A stretch of 22,324 nt of DNA from Verrucomicrobiota bacterium (GTDB lineage Bacteria > Verrucomicrobiota > Verrucomicrobiia > Limisphaerales > UBA9464), in contig JAPLUH010000169.1 of the NCBI GenBank assembly GCA_026397675.1, positions 1 through 22,324 of the forward strand. Reading direction: 5' to 3'. A program made the position numbers and the translations under genes. The notes beneath the pieces are model-generated. The model was not told the DNA's origin, did no database searches, and was given only the letters and a program-made list of their open reading frames with translations. Every line of letters begins with the position of its first letter. The stretch's first letter is position 1. This document shows positions 6,572-14,789 of this stretch, in pieces.

Positions 6572-7153
6572 GTGCCGACCTCCCTTGAACTCGCCGGCCA
6601 GCTTCGTGAGAAGTTTGGCGACCTGATCTCTGAGCCCCTCGAATTCCGGGGCGAAGTCACCGTGACCGTCGTCGACCCCGAGCGCATTGCCGAGGTGTGT
6701 CAGCATGCCAAGACGGTCCTGAGTTTCGACCTCCTGATCGATTTGAGCAGCGTGGACAACTACGGCGATGATCCGCGCTGGAACGTCGTCTACGAACTTT
6801 CCGGCCTCGGTCATGGGCAGCACCTGCGCCTCAAGACGTCCGTCAGCGAAGAGCGTTCTGAGCTTCCGACCGTGTCCTCGGTATGGCGGACGGCCGATTG
6901 GCATGAGCGTGAAGCCTACGACATGATGGGAATCCGTTTCTCAGGTCATCCCGACCTGCGCCGGATCTTGATGTGGGAGGGTTATCCGTACTACCCATTG
7001 CGCAAAGATTTCCCGCTGGCCGGCAAGCCGACCCTTTTGCCCGATACAGCCTTCACTCAAACCGCGCCCTTGGAGGGCGGTCCATTTGTAACTTTGCCTG
7101 GCGGCAAAGATTCAACGGCCCGCGAACCCCGCGTCCGGACTCCCGAGGAATAG
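6572..7153 (+). CDS. nuoC: NADH-quinone oxidoreductase subunit C
   Basis: The 30-kDa peripheral-arm subunit that joins NuoB and NuoD in the quinone-reducing module; it has no cofactor. The 193-residue product carries the family signature from about residue 112: EREAYDMMGIRFSGHPDLRR, followed by ILMWEGYPYYPLRKDFPL. The start is a GTG at 6572, 14 nt after the nuoB stop. No in-frame ATG lies nearby, and the start gives a normal N-terminal length. It is not fused to NuoD, unlike in enterobacteria. nuoD follows after only 3 nt, so translation is probably coupled. Confidence 0.96.
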   Translation: MPTSLELAGQLREKFGDLISEPLEFRGEVTVTVVDPERIAEVCQHAKTVLSFDLLIDLSSVDNYGDDPRWNVVYELSGLGHGQHLRLKTSVSEERSELPTVSSVWRTADWHEREAYDMMGIRFSGHPDLRRILMWEGYPYYPLRKDFPLAGKPTLLPDTAFTQTAPLEGGPFVTLPGGKDSTAREPRVRTPEE

Positions 7154-7156
7154 ACC

Positions 7157-8449
7157 ATGGCGACTCAAACCATCGAATTCAAAGACGCTGCGGCCCGGGC
7201 GGCCCATGCGGTGCAGTCCGAAGGCCCGAGTTCGGGTGATGATCTCCAAGATCTCCACGGTGACAAAATGGTCCTCAACATGGGGCCTTCGCATCCTTCC
7301 ACTCATGGGGTGTTGCGCATCCTCATCGAGTTAGACGGCGAGACGGTCACCAAGGCGGTCCCGGATGTGGGTTACCTGCATCGGGGTGATGAAAAAATCG
7401 CCGAGAACATGACTTACAACCAGTTCGTGCCTTACACGGACCGGTTGGACTACCTCGCGCCCTTAGCCAATAACGTGGCCTACGCGTTGGCGGTCGAGAA
7501 GTTGATGGGCATTGACACCCAGCTGCCGCCGCGCTGTCAGTATTTGCGGGTGATTTGTTGTGAGTTGGCCCGCATCTCGGCTCACCTGCTGGGTTTAGGT
7601 GCCTTCGCGATGGACTTGGGTGCCCTGACGGTGTTCCTGCACACCTTCACCGAGCGCGAAAAGATTTACAATTTGTGCGAATCCCTCACCGGGGCGCGCT
7701 TCACCACCAGTTACACACGGATTGGTGGCCTGACCCGCGATTGTCCTCCGGGTTGGGTGGCCGCGGTGCGGAAGTTCCTAGATGAGGTGGTCGTCAACTT
7801 CGACGAGTCTGAGACCTTGCTCACACGCAATCGCATCTTTGTCGATCGGACTCGCGATGTGGGCGTGATTTCGCGCGAGCTGGCCATCGACTACGGCCTG
7901 ACCGGTCCTAATTTGCGCGGCAGCGGTGTCGACTACGATGTTCGCAAGGCGCATCCCTACTTGGTCTACAAAGATCTGGAGTTCGACATTCCGGTCGGGT
8001 CGGTCGGTGATTCTTACGACCGCTATCTCGTCCGCATGGAAGAGATGCGTCAGAGCGTGCGTATTATCCGCCAGTGCCTGGATCGCCTGCCTGGCGGCCC
8101 CGATAACGCCGGCAAGGAACCCGTCAATGTGGCCGACGGCAAGGTGGTCCTGCCGCCCAAGAACAAGGTGATGACCAGCATGGAAGAGCTGATTCACCAG
8201 TTCATGATCGTCACCCAGGGCGTGAACGCTCCGGCCGGCGAGGTTTATTTTGGGGCCGAAAACCCTAAGGGCGAATTGGGTTTCTACATTAACAGCCGCG
8301 GGGGTGGCACACCCTACCGCCTCAAGATCCGCGCCCCTTCGTTTGTAAACTTGAGCATCCTCCCGGCAGTGTTGCCGGGGCACCTCATGAGCGATGTGGT
8401 CTCCATTTTGGGGTCCTTCGATTTCGTGATGGGCGAGTGCGACCGATAA
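7157..8449 (+). CDS. nuoD: NADH-quinone oxidoreductase subunit D
   Basis: The 49-kDa subunit that forms the quinone-binding cavity with NuoB; it is related to the large subunit of [NiFe] hydrogenases. The product has 430 residues. The HPSTHG motif in MGPSHPSTHGVLR (about 43-55) provides the loop with the quinone-contacting His. GYLHRGDEKIAE, YTDRLDYLAP and the C-terminal end MGECDR are all diagnostic. The first 35 or so residues form an Ala/Asp-rich extension before the conserved start. A good Shine-Dalgarno sequence (GAGGA at 7145-7149) supports the ATG at 7157, one of the few genes here with one. nuoE follows after 13 nt. Confidence 0.98.
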   Translation: MATQTIEFKDAAARAAHAVQSEGPSSGDDLQDLHGDKMVLNMGPSHPSTHGVLRILIELDGETVTKAVPDVGYLHRGDEKIAENMTYNQFVPYTDRLDYLAPLANNVAYALAVEKLMGIDTQLPPRCQYLRVICCELARISAHLLGLGAFAMDLGALTVFLHTFTEREKIYNLCESLTGARFTTSYTRIGGLTRDCPPGWVAAVRKFLDEVVVNFDESETLLTRNRIFVDRTRDVGVISRELAIDYGLTGPNLRGSGVDYDVRKAHPYLVYKDLEFDIPVGSVGDSYDRYLVRMEEMRQSVRIIRQCLDRLPGGPDNAGKEPVNVADGKVVLPPKNKVMTSMEELIHQFMIVTQGVNAPAGEVYFGAENPKGELGFYINSRGGGTPYRLKIRAPSFVNLSILPAVLPGHLMSDVVSILGSFDFVMGECDR

Positions 8450-8462
8450 CCGGACTTCACCG

Positions 8463-8954
8463 ATGAGCTTTTCCGTTCCCGCCAGTTTGGAAGCCGAGCT
8501 TGATGAGCTCACCACGCACTATCCGGTCCAGCGGAGTGCCTCGCTGATGTTCCTGCACGCGTTGCAGGAGCACTTCGGGTTCATTTCGATGGATGCCGTG
8601 GAGTGGACCGCTCGTAAGTTAGGGCTCCAGCCGATTAACGTGTACGAGTTGGTGACGTTCTATCCCATGTTCCGTCAGGAACCGTTGGGCAAGACGCACA
8701 TCAAGGTGTGCCGAACTCTCAGTTGTTCATTGGCCGGAAGCGCTGAGCTACGAGAGCAATTCTGCACCCGGCTCGGCCTCGATTCCCACGCCCATGCACC
8801 GCAGACCACGCCCGATGGCAAGTTTACCGTAGAGTTCGTGGAGTGTCTGGCCAGTTGCGGCACCGCGCCGGTTGTCTTGGTCAACGAAGACCTGCATCAC
8901 AAGGTCGGCACGGCCGAAGCCGATGCGATCCTCAAGCAGGGACAAAACGCCTAA
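8463..8954 (+). CDS. nuoE: NADH-quinone oxidoreductase subunit E
   Basis: The 24-kDa subunit of the NADH-oxidising module, with a thioredoxin-like [2Fe-2S] domain (cluster N1a). The four ligands are in the expected C-x4-C and C-x3-C spacing: Cys83 and Cys88 in KVCRTLSCSL, Cys128 and Cys132 in EFVECLASCGTAP. YELVTFYPMF before the first pair is also typical. Length is 163 residues, normal for the family. After this gene the otherwise tight operon is interrupted by 342 bp that hold a tRNA gene on the other strand before nuoF. Confidence 0.97.
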   Translation: MSFSVPASLEAELDELTTHYPVQRSASLMFLHALQEHFGFISMDAVEWTARKLGLQPINVYELVTFYPMFRQEPLGKTHIKVCRTLSCSLAGSAELREQFCTRLGLDSHAHAPQTTPDGKFTVEFVECLASCGTAPVVLVNEDLHHKVGTAEADAILKQGQNA

Positions 8955-9168
8955 AAACCCCAAACAGTCTGAACGCTTTCAACACCATGAACCTACTCGT
9001 TGCTCAAAGGGTCTGCTTGGCAGAGCCCGCTGAGTACCGCGTGTTTGTGACGTGTGTGGCCAGCGTGTGTGCCGGGAATACCACCGGGTATACCACCAGA
9101 AGTGCCACCAGAAGTGCCACCAGAAGTGCTGCGTGGGTGATCTTTTCGAAAATTTCGGTTCCAGTGAG
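8955..9168. other. Spacer after nuoE with minisatellite, no gene recognised
   Basis: This 214-bp stretch lies between the nuoE stop and the 3' end of the antisense tRNA-Gln. It contains a 12-bp minisatellite (9069-9128). All frames across it have only short, low-complexity translations, and none resembles a protein I know with confidence. Its position next to a tRNA 3' end is where integrative elements insert, so it could be a scar of one, but no integrase domain is visible. Confidence 0.5.
9069..9128. repeat. 12-bp minisatellite
   Basis: Three perfect units CCACCAGAAGTG at 9093-9104, 9105-9116 and 9117-9128 are preceded in the same register by a diverged unit CCACCGGGTATA (9081-9092) and a weaker one (9069-9080). 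The period of 12 keeps reading frames open, so long open frames across it are not evidence of coding. Confidence 0.9.
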
Positions 9169-9242
9169 TGGTTGCCCGACATGGATTCGAACCATGACAA
9201 ACAGATTCAGAGACTGTTGTGCTACCATTACACAATCGGGCA
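9169..9242 (-). tRNA. tRNA-Gln (anticodon CTG), antisense between nuoE and nuoF
   Basis: The minus strand folds as a complete tRNA. The acceptor stem is TGCCCGA with TCGGGCA (7 perfect pairs). The D stem GTGT/GCAC encloses a loop with GG and the conserved A residues. The anticodon arm is ACAGT, loop CTCTGAA, TCTGT, with one T-T mismatch next to the loop. The variable region is TTGT. The T arm is CATGG, TTCGAAT, CCATG. Discriminator A and an encoded CCA follow. The loop has T33 and anticodon CTG, decoding CAG. The U1-A72 pair at the acceptor end is a known feature of glutamine tRNAs. All other genes nearby run on the opposite strand. Confidence 0.93.
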
Positions 9243-9260
9243 GCCAGAACCGAAGCCGGG

Positions 9261-9288
9261 ACATTACTAGGAACTTTCTCTGAGTCAA
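9261..9288 (-). promoter_or_regulatory. Promoter of the antisense tRNA-Gln
   Basis: On the minus strand TTGACT (9288-9283) and TAATGT (9266-9261) are spaced by 16 bases. Each matches the sigma-70 consensus at four or five of six positions. The -10 element lies 18 bases before the tRNA 5' end, leaving a short leader for RNase P. It lies directly in front of the nuoF start codon on the other strand. Confidence 0.65.
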
Positions 9289-9296
9289 GCAAAGCC

Positions 9297-10745
9297 ATGC
9301 CGGAACCTTTTAAATTGATTCTCAAGAACCTCGATGAGCCGGGCTTCACGCCGGACATTGGGTGTTATCAGCGCCATGGCGGTTACGAGGCGCTCAAGCG
9401 GGCTCTGGCTATGCCGGCTCGTGATTTGCCCGATGGCAAGAAACTCAGTCCTCAGGAAGCGCTTCGCGAAGACGTCAAGGCTTCAGGACTGCGCGGTCGT
9501 GGTGGCGCGGGTTTCTCGGCGGGTCTCAAGTGGAGCTTCGTGGACCGACGCAGCGGCAAGCCGATTTATCTGATTTGCAACGCCGACGAGTCCGAACCGG
9601 GCACCTTCAAGGATCGTCAAATCCTCCACAAGGATCCGCACCAGTTGATCGAGGGAATGATCCTCTCCTGCTGGGCCAACGACGTAAAGCTGGCCTACAT
9701 CTACATCCGGGGTGAGATGCCTGTTGCGGCCAAGTTGTTGAATCAAGCACTCAAGGAAGCCCGCGCAGCGGGTTTTCTGGGTAAGAATATTTTGGGCACG
9801 GGTTACGATCTGGAGATTCACGTGCATCGCGGTGCCGGCGCCTATATTTGTGGCGAGGAAACCGGTTTGATTGAATCCCTCGAAGGCAAACGGGCTTACC
9901 CGCGGATCAAGCCCCCCTATTTCCCGGCGGTCTTGGGTCTCTACATGTGCCCGACCATCGTGAACAACGTGGAGACCTTGTGCCATGTGAAGCACATCGT
10001 GCTCATGGGGCCGACTGAGTACGCCAAGTTGGGCACGCCCAACAACACCGGCACCCGCATCGTCAGTTTGAGCGGCGATGTGCAGAAGCCGGGTTACTAC
10101 GAGATTCAAGTCGGACGGGTCACTTTGGGCGAATTGATCTTTGACCCCAACTTCGGCGGCGGACTCAAGCCGGGTCGTACCCTGAAGGCCATCATTCCGG
10201 GCGGTTCCTCCTCTAAGGTTTTGAAGGCCGGCGAGGTCTTTAAGCTGAACCGCAAGGGGGCCGACGGCCAGATGGCCAAGGTGGATGTGTCGTTGCTCGA
10301 CCTGCCCTACGATTTTGATTCGCTGCAGCAGGCTGGAACCATGTCTGGCTCCAGTGCGGTCATCGTTCTGGATGATTCCCGAAGCATGGTCCAGACGCTT
10401 GGCAACTTGTCCGAGTTCTACGCCCACGAGAGCTGCGGCCAGTGTACGCCCTGCCGCGAGGGGGCTCTTTGGCTCTCCAAGGCAACCCACCGACTTTGCA
10501 ATGGCGAAGGTCGCAAGGCCGATGCCGACTATCTCACCCACATTGCTCAGAATATCCAAGGGCGGACCATTTGCGCCTTCGGCGAGGCGGCCTCTTGGCC
10601 GGTCTTGAGCTTTGTGAAGAAATTCCGGGACGAGTTCGAAACTCAGGGTGCGGCCGACGAGGCCGCTCATGCGAAGTCCCAGGGACCATCGTTGACCCAG
10701 TCGTCCGCCCCCCGTTCGGCGGCAGGAAGCCTTCAAACCCACTGA
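9297..10745 (+). CDS. nuoF: NADH-quinone oxidoreductase subunit F
   Basis: The 51-kDa subunit that binds NADH and FMN and carries cluster N3, the electron entry site of complex I. The FMN/NADH glycine motif GRGGAGF is at 67-73, followed by NADESEPGTFKDR. GAYICGEETGLIESLEG (about 181-197) is a family signature. The N3 ligands are Cys380, Cys383 and Cys386 in ESCGQCTPCREG and Cys426 in TICAFGEAASWP. The product has 482 residues. About 30 residues at the C-terminus are a Ser/Ala-rich tail beyond the usual end. The frame is open upstream through the tRNA region; the ATG at 9297 is chosen because homology starts there. No Shine-Dalgarno sequence is visible. nuoG follows after 5 nt. Confidence 0.97.
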   Translation: MPEPFKLILKNLDEPGFTPDIGCYQRHGGYEALKRALAMPARDLPDGKKLSPQEALREDVKASGLRGRGGAGFSAGLKWSFVDRRSGKPIYLICNADESEPGTFKDRQILHKDPHQLIEGMILSCWANDVKLAYIYIRGEMPVAAKLLNQALKEARAAGFLGKNILGTGYDLEIHVHRGAGAYICGEETGLIESLEGKRAYPRIKPPYFPAVLGLYMCPTIVNNVETLCHVKHIVLMGPTEYAKLGTPNNTGTRIVSLSGDVQKPGYYEIQVGRVTLGELIFDPNFGGGLKPGRTLKAIIPGGSSSKVLKAGEVFKLNRKGADGQMAKVDVSLLDLPYDFDSLQQAGTMSGSSAVIVLDDSRSMVQTLGNLSEFYAHESCGQCTPCREGALWLSKATHRLCNGEGRKADADYLTHIAQNIQGRTICAFGEAASWPVLSFVKKFRDEFETQGAADEAAHAKSQGPSLTQSSAPRSAAGSLQTH

Positions 10746-10750
10746 TTTCG

Positions 10751-12493
10751 ATGTCCGCTCCCGCTGCTCCCTCCTCCACCCCGGCGCCCGTGACCGCCCC
10801 GGCGGCCCCGCCGGTCGAGACCATGACCGTGATGGTCAATGGCAAGACCGTGCAGGTGCCCAAGACCATGCCTGATTGGCAAGGAAAGCCCGCGCCGACG
10901 ACCATGCTGCAGGCGGCCAAGATCGCCGGCGTGGACATCCCGCACTACTGCTACCACGACAAATTGCCGATCGCCGGCAACTGCCGCATGTGTCTGGTGG
11001 AGTTTGGTACGCCGATGATGGGCCCGGACCGCAAGCCGGTGCTCAACGAAGATGGCACTCCCAAAATCTCCCGGTCGGTTCTGCCTTATGAGCCGGGAAC
11101 TCCGCGCGGTGCCATCGCTTGTGCGACGCCGATCTCGCCAGGCATGGAGATCTACGCCAATTCGAAGGCCACCCATCAAATGCGCGAGTCGGTGCTCGAA
11201 TCGCTGCTCATCAACCATCCGCTCGATTGCACCATTTGCGATCAGGCCGGTGAGTGCAAACTTCAGGAATACTCGGTTCAGCACGGCCAAGCCGGGAGTC
11301 AATTTGTCGAAACCAAGGTCCACAAGCCCAAGGCGGTGGACCTCGGGCCGCGCATCGTGCTGGATGACGAGCGCTGCATCTTATGCACCCGGTGCATTCG
11401 CTTCACCCGCGACATTGCGGGCGATGACGCGTTGGGCATCGTGAATCGCGGTTCTTATAACACGATTAGCGCGTTCAATCCGGGTCACTTCGACAACAAC
11501 TACACGCTCAACACCGTGGACTTGTGTCCGGTGGGAGCGCTGACTTCCAAGGATTTCCGCTTCAAAATGCGGGTCTGGTTCCTTAAGGAGACCAAGAGCC
11601 TGTGCACCAGCTGCGGCACCGGCTGCAACATCACCATGGGTTCCCGCGAGGGAGTCATCCACCGCTACGAACCGCGCGAGAATGACGCCGTCAACGGGCC
11701 CTGGATGTGCGACAGTGGACGTCTGAACTACCGCTGGGTGGGTCACGCCGACCGCTTGAAGCAGGTTTTGAGGACCTCGGCTGATGGCACGCTCCAGCCT
11801 ATTTCATGGAATGCCGCCATCGAGTCGGCCGCCCTCATCCTGACCCAGGCGCCTCAAGGCAGCGTGGCCTTCGTGGTGTCCGGTCGTCAGACCAACGAAG
11901 AGCTCTTCCTGCTCAAGAAACTGGCCACCCATACCGGTGCCATGACGGATGCGGTGGCTCGCGATGGCGAGCCGGACCGGTTGCTGGTGAGCGAAGACCG
12001 TAATCCCAACAGCAATGGCGTCCGGCTGACCGGCATGGCCTTCACCGAGTTCGGATTCAACCTGACGAAGATCGCCGACGGCATCGCCCAAGGCCGGATC
12101 AAGACGTTGGTTGTCTTCGGTGAAGACGTGACCCGGGTGGGCATCGGCCCTGAATTGCTGGCTAAGCTCGATGCGTTGATCGTCAGCGACATCTTGCCCA
12201 ATGCGACGACGGCGGCGGCAACTCTCTTGCTGCCTGGTGCGGCCCATGCCGAGAAGCGGGGTACTTTCGTCAACGTGAAGGGGCGCCTGCAGAAGTTTCA
12301 TAAGGCCGTCGAGGCCCCGGGCGAGGCTCGCCCCGAGTGGGAATTCCTCCTCGAGTTGGTGCATTCGCTGACCGGCCACAACGGGTACCGGACCATCGAA
12401 GGCCTCTTTAACCAAATGGCCGCCGAAGTGCCGGCCTTCGCCGGGCTCGAATGGGCTAAGGTGGGTGACACCGGAGTCACGGTTCAGATCTGA
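10751..12493 (+). CDS. nuoG: NADH-quinone oxidoreductase subunit G, short form
   Basis: The 75-kDa subunit that carries the chain of clusters from NuoF to NuoI. After an Ala/Pro-rich leader (1-25) comes a [2Fe-2S] ferredoxin domain with Cys67, Cys78, Cys81 and Cys124 (N1b). Next is the His-ligated N5 site (His156, Cys160, Cys163, Cys169), then N4 (Cys209, Cys212, Cys215, Cys259). A fourth site with Cys285, Cys288, Cys292 and Cys320 corresponds to N7, which only some bacteria have. The molybdopterin-oxidoreductase-like C-terminal domain is reduced: the protein ends at 580 residues, against about 780 in Thermus and 900 in E. coli. TLLLPGAAHAEKRGTFVN near the end is the typical motif of that domain. 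The start at 10751 is chosen because the preceding frame overlaps nuoF. Confidence 0.96.
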   Translation: MSAPAAPSSTPAPVTAPAAPPVETMTVMVNGKTVQVPKTMPDWQGKPAPTTMLQAAKIAGVDIPHYCYHDKLPIAGNCRMCLVEFGTPMMGPDRKPVLNEDGTPKISRSVLPYEPGTPRGAIACATPISPGMEIYANSKATHQMRESVLESLLINHPLDCTICDQAGECKLQEYSVQHGQAGSQFVETKVHKPKAVDLGPRIVLDDERCILCTRCIRFTRDIAGDDALGIVNRGSYNTISAFNPGHFDNNYTLNTVDLCPVGALTSKDFRFKMRVWFLKETKSLCTSCGTGCNITMGSREGVIHRYEPRENDAVNGPWMCDSGRLNYRWVGHADRLKQVLRTSADGTLQPISWNAAIESAALILTQAPQGSVAFVVSGRQTNEELFLLKKLATHTGAMTDAVARDGEPDRLLVSEDRNPNSNGVRLTGMAFTEFGFNLTKIADGIAQGRIKTLVVFGEDVTRVGIGPELLAKLDALIVSDILPNATTAAATLLLPGAAHAEKRGTFVNVKGRLQKFHKAVEAPGEARPEWEFLLELVHSLTGHNGYRTIEGLFNQMAAEVPAFAGLEWAKVGDTGVTVQI

Positions 12494-12499
12494 ACGACC

Positions 12500-13591
12500 A
12501 TGGAAGCGATCAATTATCTTAATCCGACTGCACAGATGATCATCTTCAGCGCGCTGAAGATTGGAGTGGTCTTCGGTGTGGTGATGACGGCCGTTGCCTA
12601 CGCGGTCCTTGTGGAGCGCAAGGTCTCGGCATGGATCCAGAACCGTGTTGGTCCGAATCGCACAGCACCCTTCTTCATCAATTACCTGCCGGTCATTGGC
12701 CCGCTCTTGGTGCGGCTGGGAATCTTCCAGCCAGCGGCCGACGGTCTGAAATTCCTGCTCAAGGAAGACTTCACGCCCAGTTACGTCCGCAAGGTCTACT
12801 TCTGGTTGGCTCCGGCCATTACGGTGATTCCGGCGCTGCTGACCGTCGCGGTCATTCCTTTTGGTTCCAACCTTGGCAGTGAGAAGATGGTCATTGCCGA
12901 CCTGAACGTCGGTATTCTCTACACCTTCGGAATCGTGTCGCTCGGCGTCTACGGAATCGTCTTGGCCGGCTACGGTTCCAACTCCAAGTACCCGTTCTTG
13001 GGAAGTATCCGTTCCACCGCCCAGATGATTTCCTACGAAATCGCCATGGGCATGAGTGTGATTCCGATCTTCATCCTCACCGAGAGCCTCAATTTGAGCG
13101 ACATCATCCGGTACCAGGCTGAGAACGGTTGGATGATCTTCAAGCAACCGCTGGCCTTCGTCATCTTCCTGATCGCGTCCTTCGCCGAGACCAATCGTCT
13201 GCCCTTCGATCTTCCGGAATCCGAGTCCGAACTCGTGGGTGGGTACCACACCGAGTACAGCTCTATGAAGTTCGCTCTCTTCTTCCTGGGTGAGTACGCC
13301 AACATGATCGCCTCGGCGGCCATGATGGTGACGCTCTTCTTGGGCGGCTGGACGCTGCCCTTCATCGATGCCTTAAACTTGCCGGCCAGCTCCCTGCTAT
13401 TGGGCCTCATTCACATCGGGGTGTTCTTCGCCAAGATGGCCTTCTTCATGATCGTCTTTATCTGGGTGCGATGGATGCTCCCTCGCTTCCGCTATGATCA
13501 ACTAATGGATCTGGGATGGCGCCGTTTCATTCCGCTGGCCTTGGCTAATATCGTGGTGACCGCGCTCGTGGTCGCCTTGTTCAACAACTAA
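12500..13591 (+). CDS. nuoH: NADH-quinone oxidoreductase subunit H
   Basis: Membrane subunit at the junction of the two arms; it forms the quinone entry channel. The 363-residue product has about eight hydrophobic segments. Diagnostic motifs are ERKVSAWIQNRVGPNR (39-54) after the first helix and the acidic loop FAETNRLPFDLPESESELVG (from about 228) facing the quinone chamber. GSIRSTAQMISYE (168-180) is also characteristic. The start is the ATG at 12500, 6 nt after the nuoG stop. nuoI follows after 16 nt. Confidence 0.98.
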   Translation: MEAINYLNPTAQMIIFSALKIGVVFGVVMTAVAYAVLVERKVSAWIQNRVGPNRTAPFFINYLPVIGPLLVRLGIFQPAADGLKFLLKEDFTPSYVRKVYFWLAPAITVIPALLTVAVIPFGSNLGSEKMVIADLNVGILYTFGIVSLGVYGIVLAGYGSNSKYPFLGSIRSTAQMISYEIAMGMSVIPIFILTESLNLSDIIRYQAENGWMIFKQPLAFVIFLIASFAETNRLPFDLPESESELVGGYHTEYSSMKFALFFLGEYANMIASAAMMVTLFLGGWTLPFIDALNLPASSLLLGLIHIGVFFAKMAFFMIVFIWVRWMLPRFRYDQLMDLGWRRFIPLALANIVVTALVVALFNN

Positions 13592-13607
13592 TTCGCCCAC
13601 TGACTTC

Positions 13608-14177
13608 ATGAGCACCAAAGTTGTCGATCGCGCCCCGCTGACCTTCTACGAGCGCACCTACCTACCGGCCATTCTTGGTGGCCTCAAGGTGACGGCCAAG
13701 CACTTCGCGGACACTGTCTTCAAAGGCAATTCCGTGACCATGCAGTATCCGGAAGAGCGTTGGGTGGTGCCCGAGGGATACCGCGGGGCCCCCTATCTGG
13801 TGAAGGACCAGGACGGTGCGACCAAATGCGTGAGTTGCCAGTTGTGTGAGTTTGTTTGCCCGCCCAAGGCCATCCGAATCACCCCTCCCGGCGCCGATGG
13901 CCTGACAGCCGACCGCAAGAATGCCGAGAAGATGCCTAAGGAGTTCGAGATCAACATGCTCCGGTGCATCTTCTGTGGCATGTGCCAAGAGGTTTGCCCT
14001 GAAGAGGCGATCTTCCTCCAGAAGGACTACTCCATCACCGGGGAAAATCGGGAGTCGATGATTTTCAACAAAGAGAAGCTCCTCAAGTTGGGCGGTACCC
14101 ATGCGGGCATCCAGAAATGGAAGAACAAGCTGGAGGAAGCCCAAGCCCAAGAGACTTTCCCGGTCGACGCCCAATAG
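13608..14177 (+). CDS. nuoI: NADH-quinone oxidoreductase subunit I
   Basis: The 23-kDa ferredoxin-like subunit that passes electrons from NuoG to NuoB through clusters N6a and N6b. Two [4Fe-4S] motifs are visible: Cys74, 77, 80 and 84 (CVSCQLCEFVCPPKAI), and Cys120, 123, 126 and 130 (CIFCGMCQEVCPEEAI). Length is 189 residues. The N-terminal 40 residues contain an amphipathic region that contacts the membrane subunit in known structures. It is followed by a 53-bp spacer without a visible signal before nuoJ. Confidence 0.98.
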   Translation: MSTKVVDRAPLTFYERTYLPAILGGLKVTAKHFADTVFKGNSVTMQYPEERWVVPEGYRGAPYLVKDQDGATKCVSCQLCEFVCPPKAIRITPPGADGLTADRKNAEKMPKEFEINMLRCIFCGMCQEVCPEEAIFLQKDYSITGENRESMIFNKEKLLKLGGTHAGIQKWKNKLEEAQAQETFPVDAQ

Positions 14178-14230
14178 CCCCCTCGACTTAAGATTACCGG
14201 CACCCTCCTGGAGACCCACCCCTTCCCGAC

Positions 14231-14743
14231 ATGCCTCAGTTCACCGATCTTTTTTTCTACGCGCTGGCCGGACTCACCCTGCTTTTTGGGTTCCTGACCG
14301 TGCTCAACCCACTGAGTCGCAGTCCGGTCACCAGTGCCATGTTCCTGGTCCTGACCATTCTCTGCATGGCCGGGTTGTTCGTCTTGCTGCACGCCTTCTT
14401 TTTGGCCGCGGTCCAAATCCTCGTCTATGCCGGTGCGGTCATGGTGGTGTTTCTGTTCGTCATCATGCTCTTGGATCTCAAGGCGGACCAACGGCGGCAC
14501 TTCAACAAAATCGCCGTGGGCCTGGGCGGACTGTCTACGCTGGCCATCGCTGGCACTCTGGTGGCCTCGATTGTTAAAACGATCCCTGTGTCACAAACAG
14601 CAGGTCGTTTGGCCGAGGGCGAGACCAAGGCTTTGGGTCGATTGCTCTTCGAGTCGCATATTCTTCCCTTCGAGATCCTGTCAGTGCTCCTTTTAGTCGC
14701 CATGGTCGGAGCCATCCTGATCACCAAGAAGGATCTTCGTTGA
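14231..14743 (+). CDS. nuoJ: NADH-quinone oxidoreductase subunit J
   Basis: Membrane subunit whose third helix, with a pi-bulge in known structures, takes part in coupling. The 170-residue product has about five hydrophobic segments. The motif HAFFLAAVQILVYAGAVMVVFLFVIMLLDL spans that helix (about 57-86; the conserved part is VQILVYAGAVMVVFLFV). The C-terminus after the last helix is short, as in other non-enterobacterial NuoJ. The start ATG is at 14231. A 46-bp spacer leads to nuoK. Confidence 0.96.
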   Translation: MPQFTDLFFYALAGLTLLFGFLTVLNPLSRSPVTSAMFLVLTILCMAGLFVLLHAFFLAAVQILVYAGAVMVVFLFVIMLLDLKADQRRHFNKIAVGLGGLSTLAIAGTLVASIVKTIPVSQTAGRLAEGETKALGRLLFESHILPFEILSVLLLVAMVGAILITKKDLR

Positions 14744-14789
14744 AACCTGTGAGAATCCCGAGCGCGTCCACCCTGAACCCGACACTCCT

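Noticed and set aside
9069..9128. CRISPR array
   Set aside because: The units are directly adjacent and have no spacers, so this is a minisatellite.
9219..9296. Upstream extension of nuoF into the tRNA region
   Set aside because: The extra residues translate tRNA sequence; NuoF homology begins at the ATG at 9297.
8979..9358. Minus-strand open frames through the tRNA and minisatellite
   Set aside because: They translate the tRNA and the 12-bp repeat, whose length keeps all frames open; the proteins are low complexity and lack homology I recognise.
11804..13249. 481-codon minus-strand open frame opposite nuoG/nuoH
   Set aside because: Shadow of the plus-strand genes: it is rich in His, Asp, Gln and Gly, and the plus-strand products are certain.
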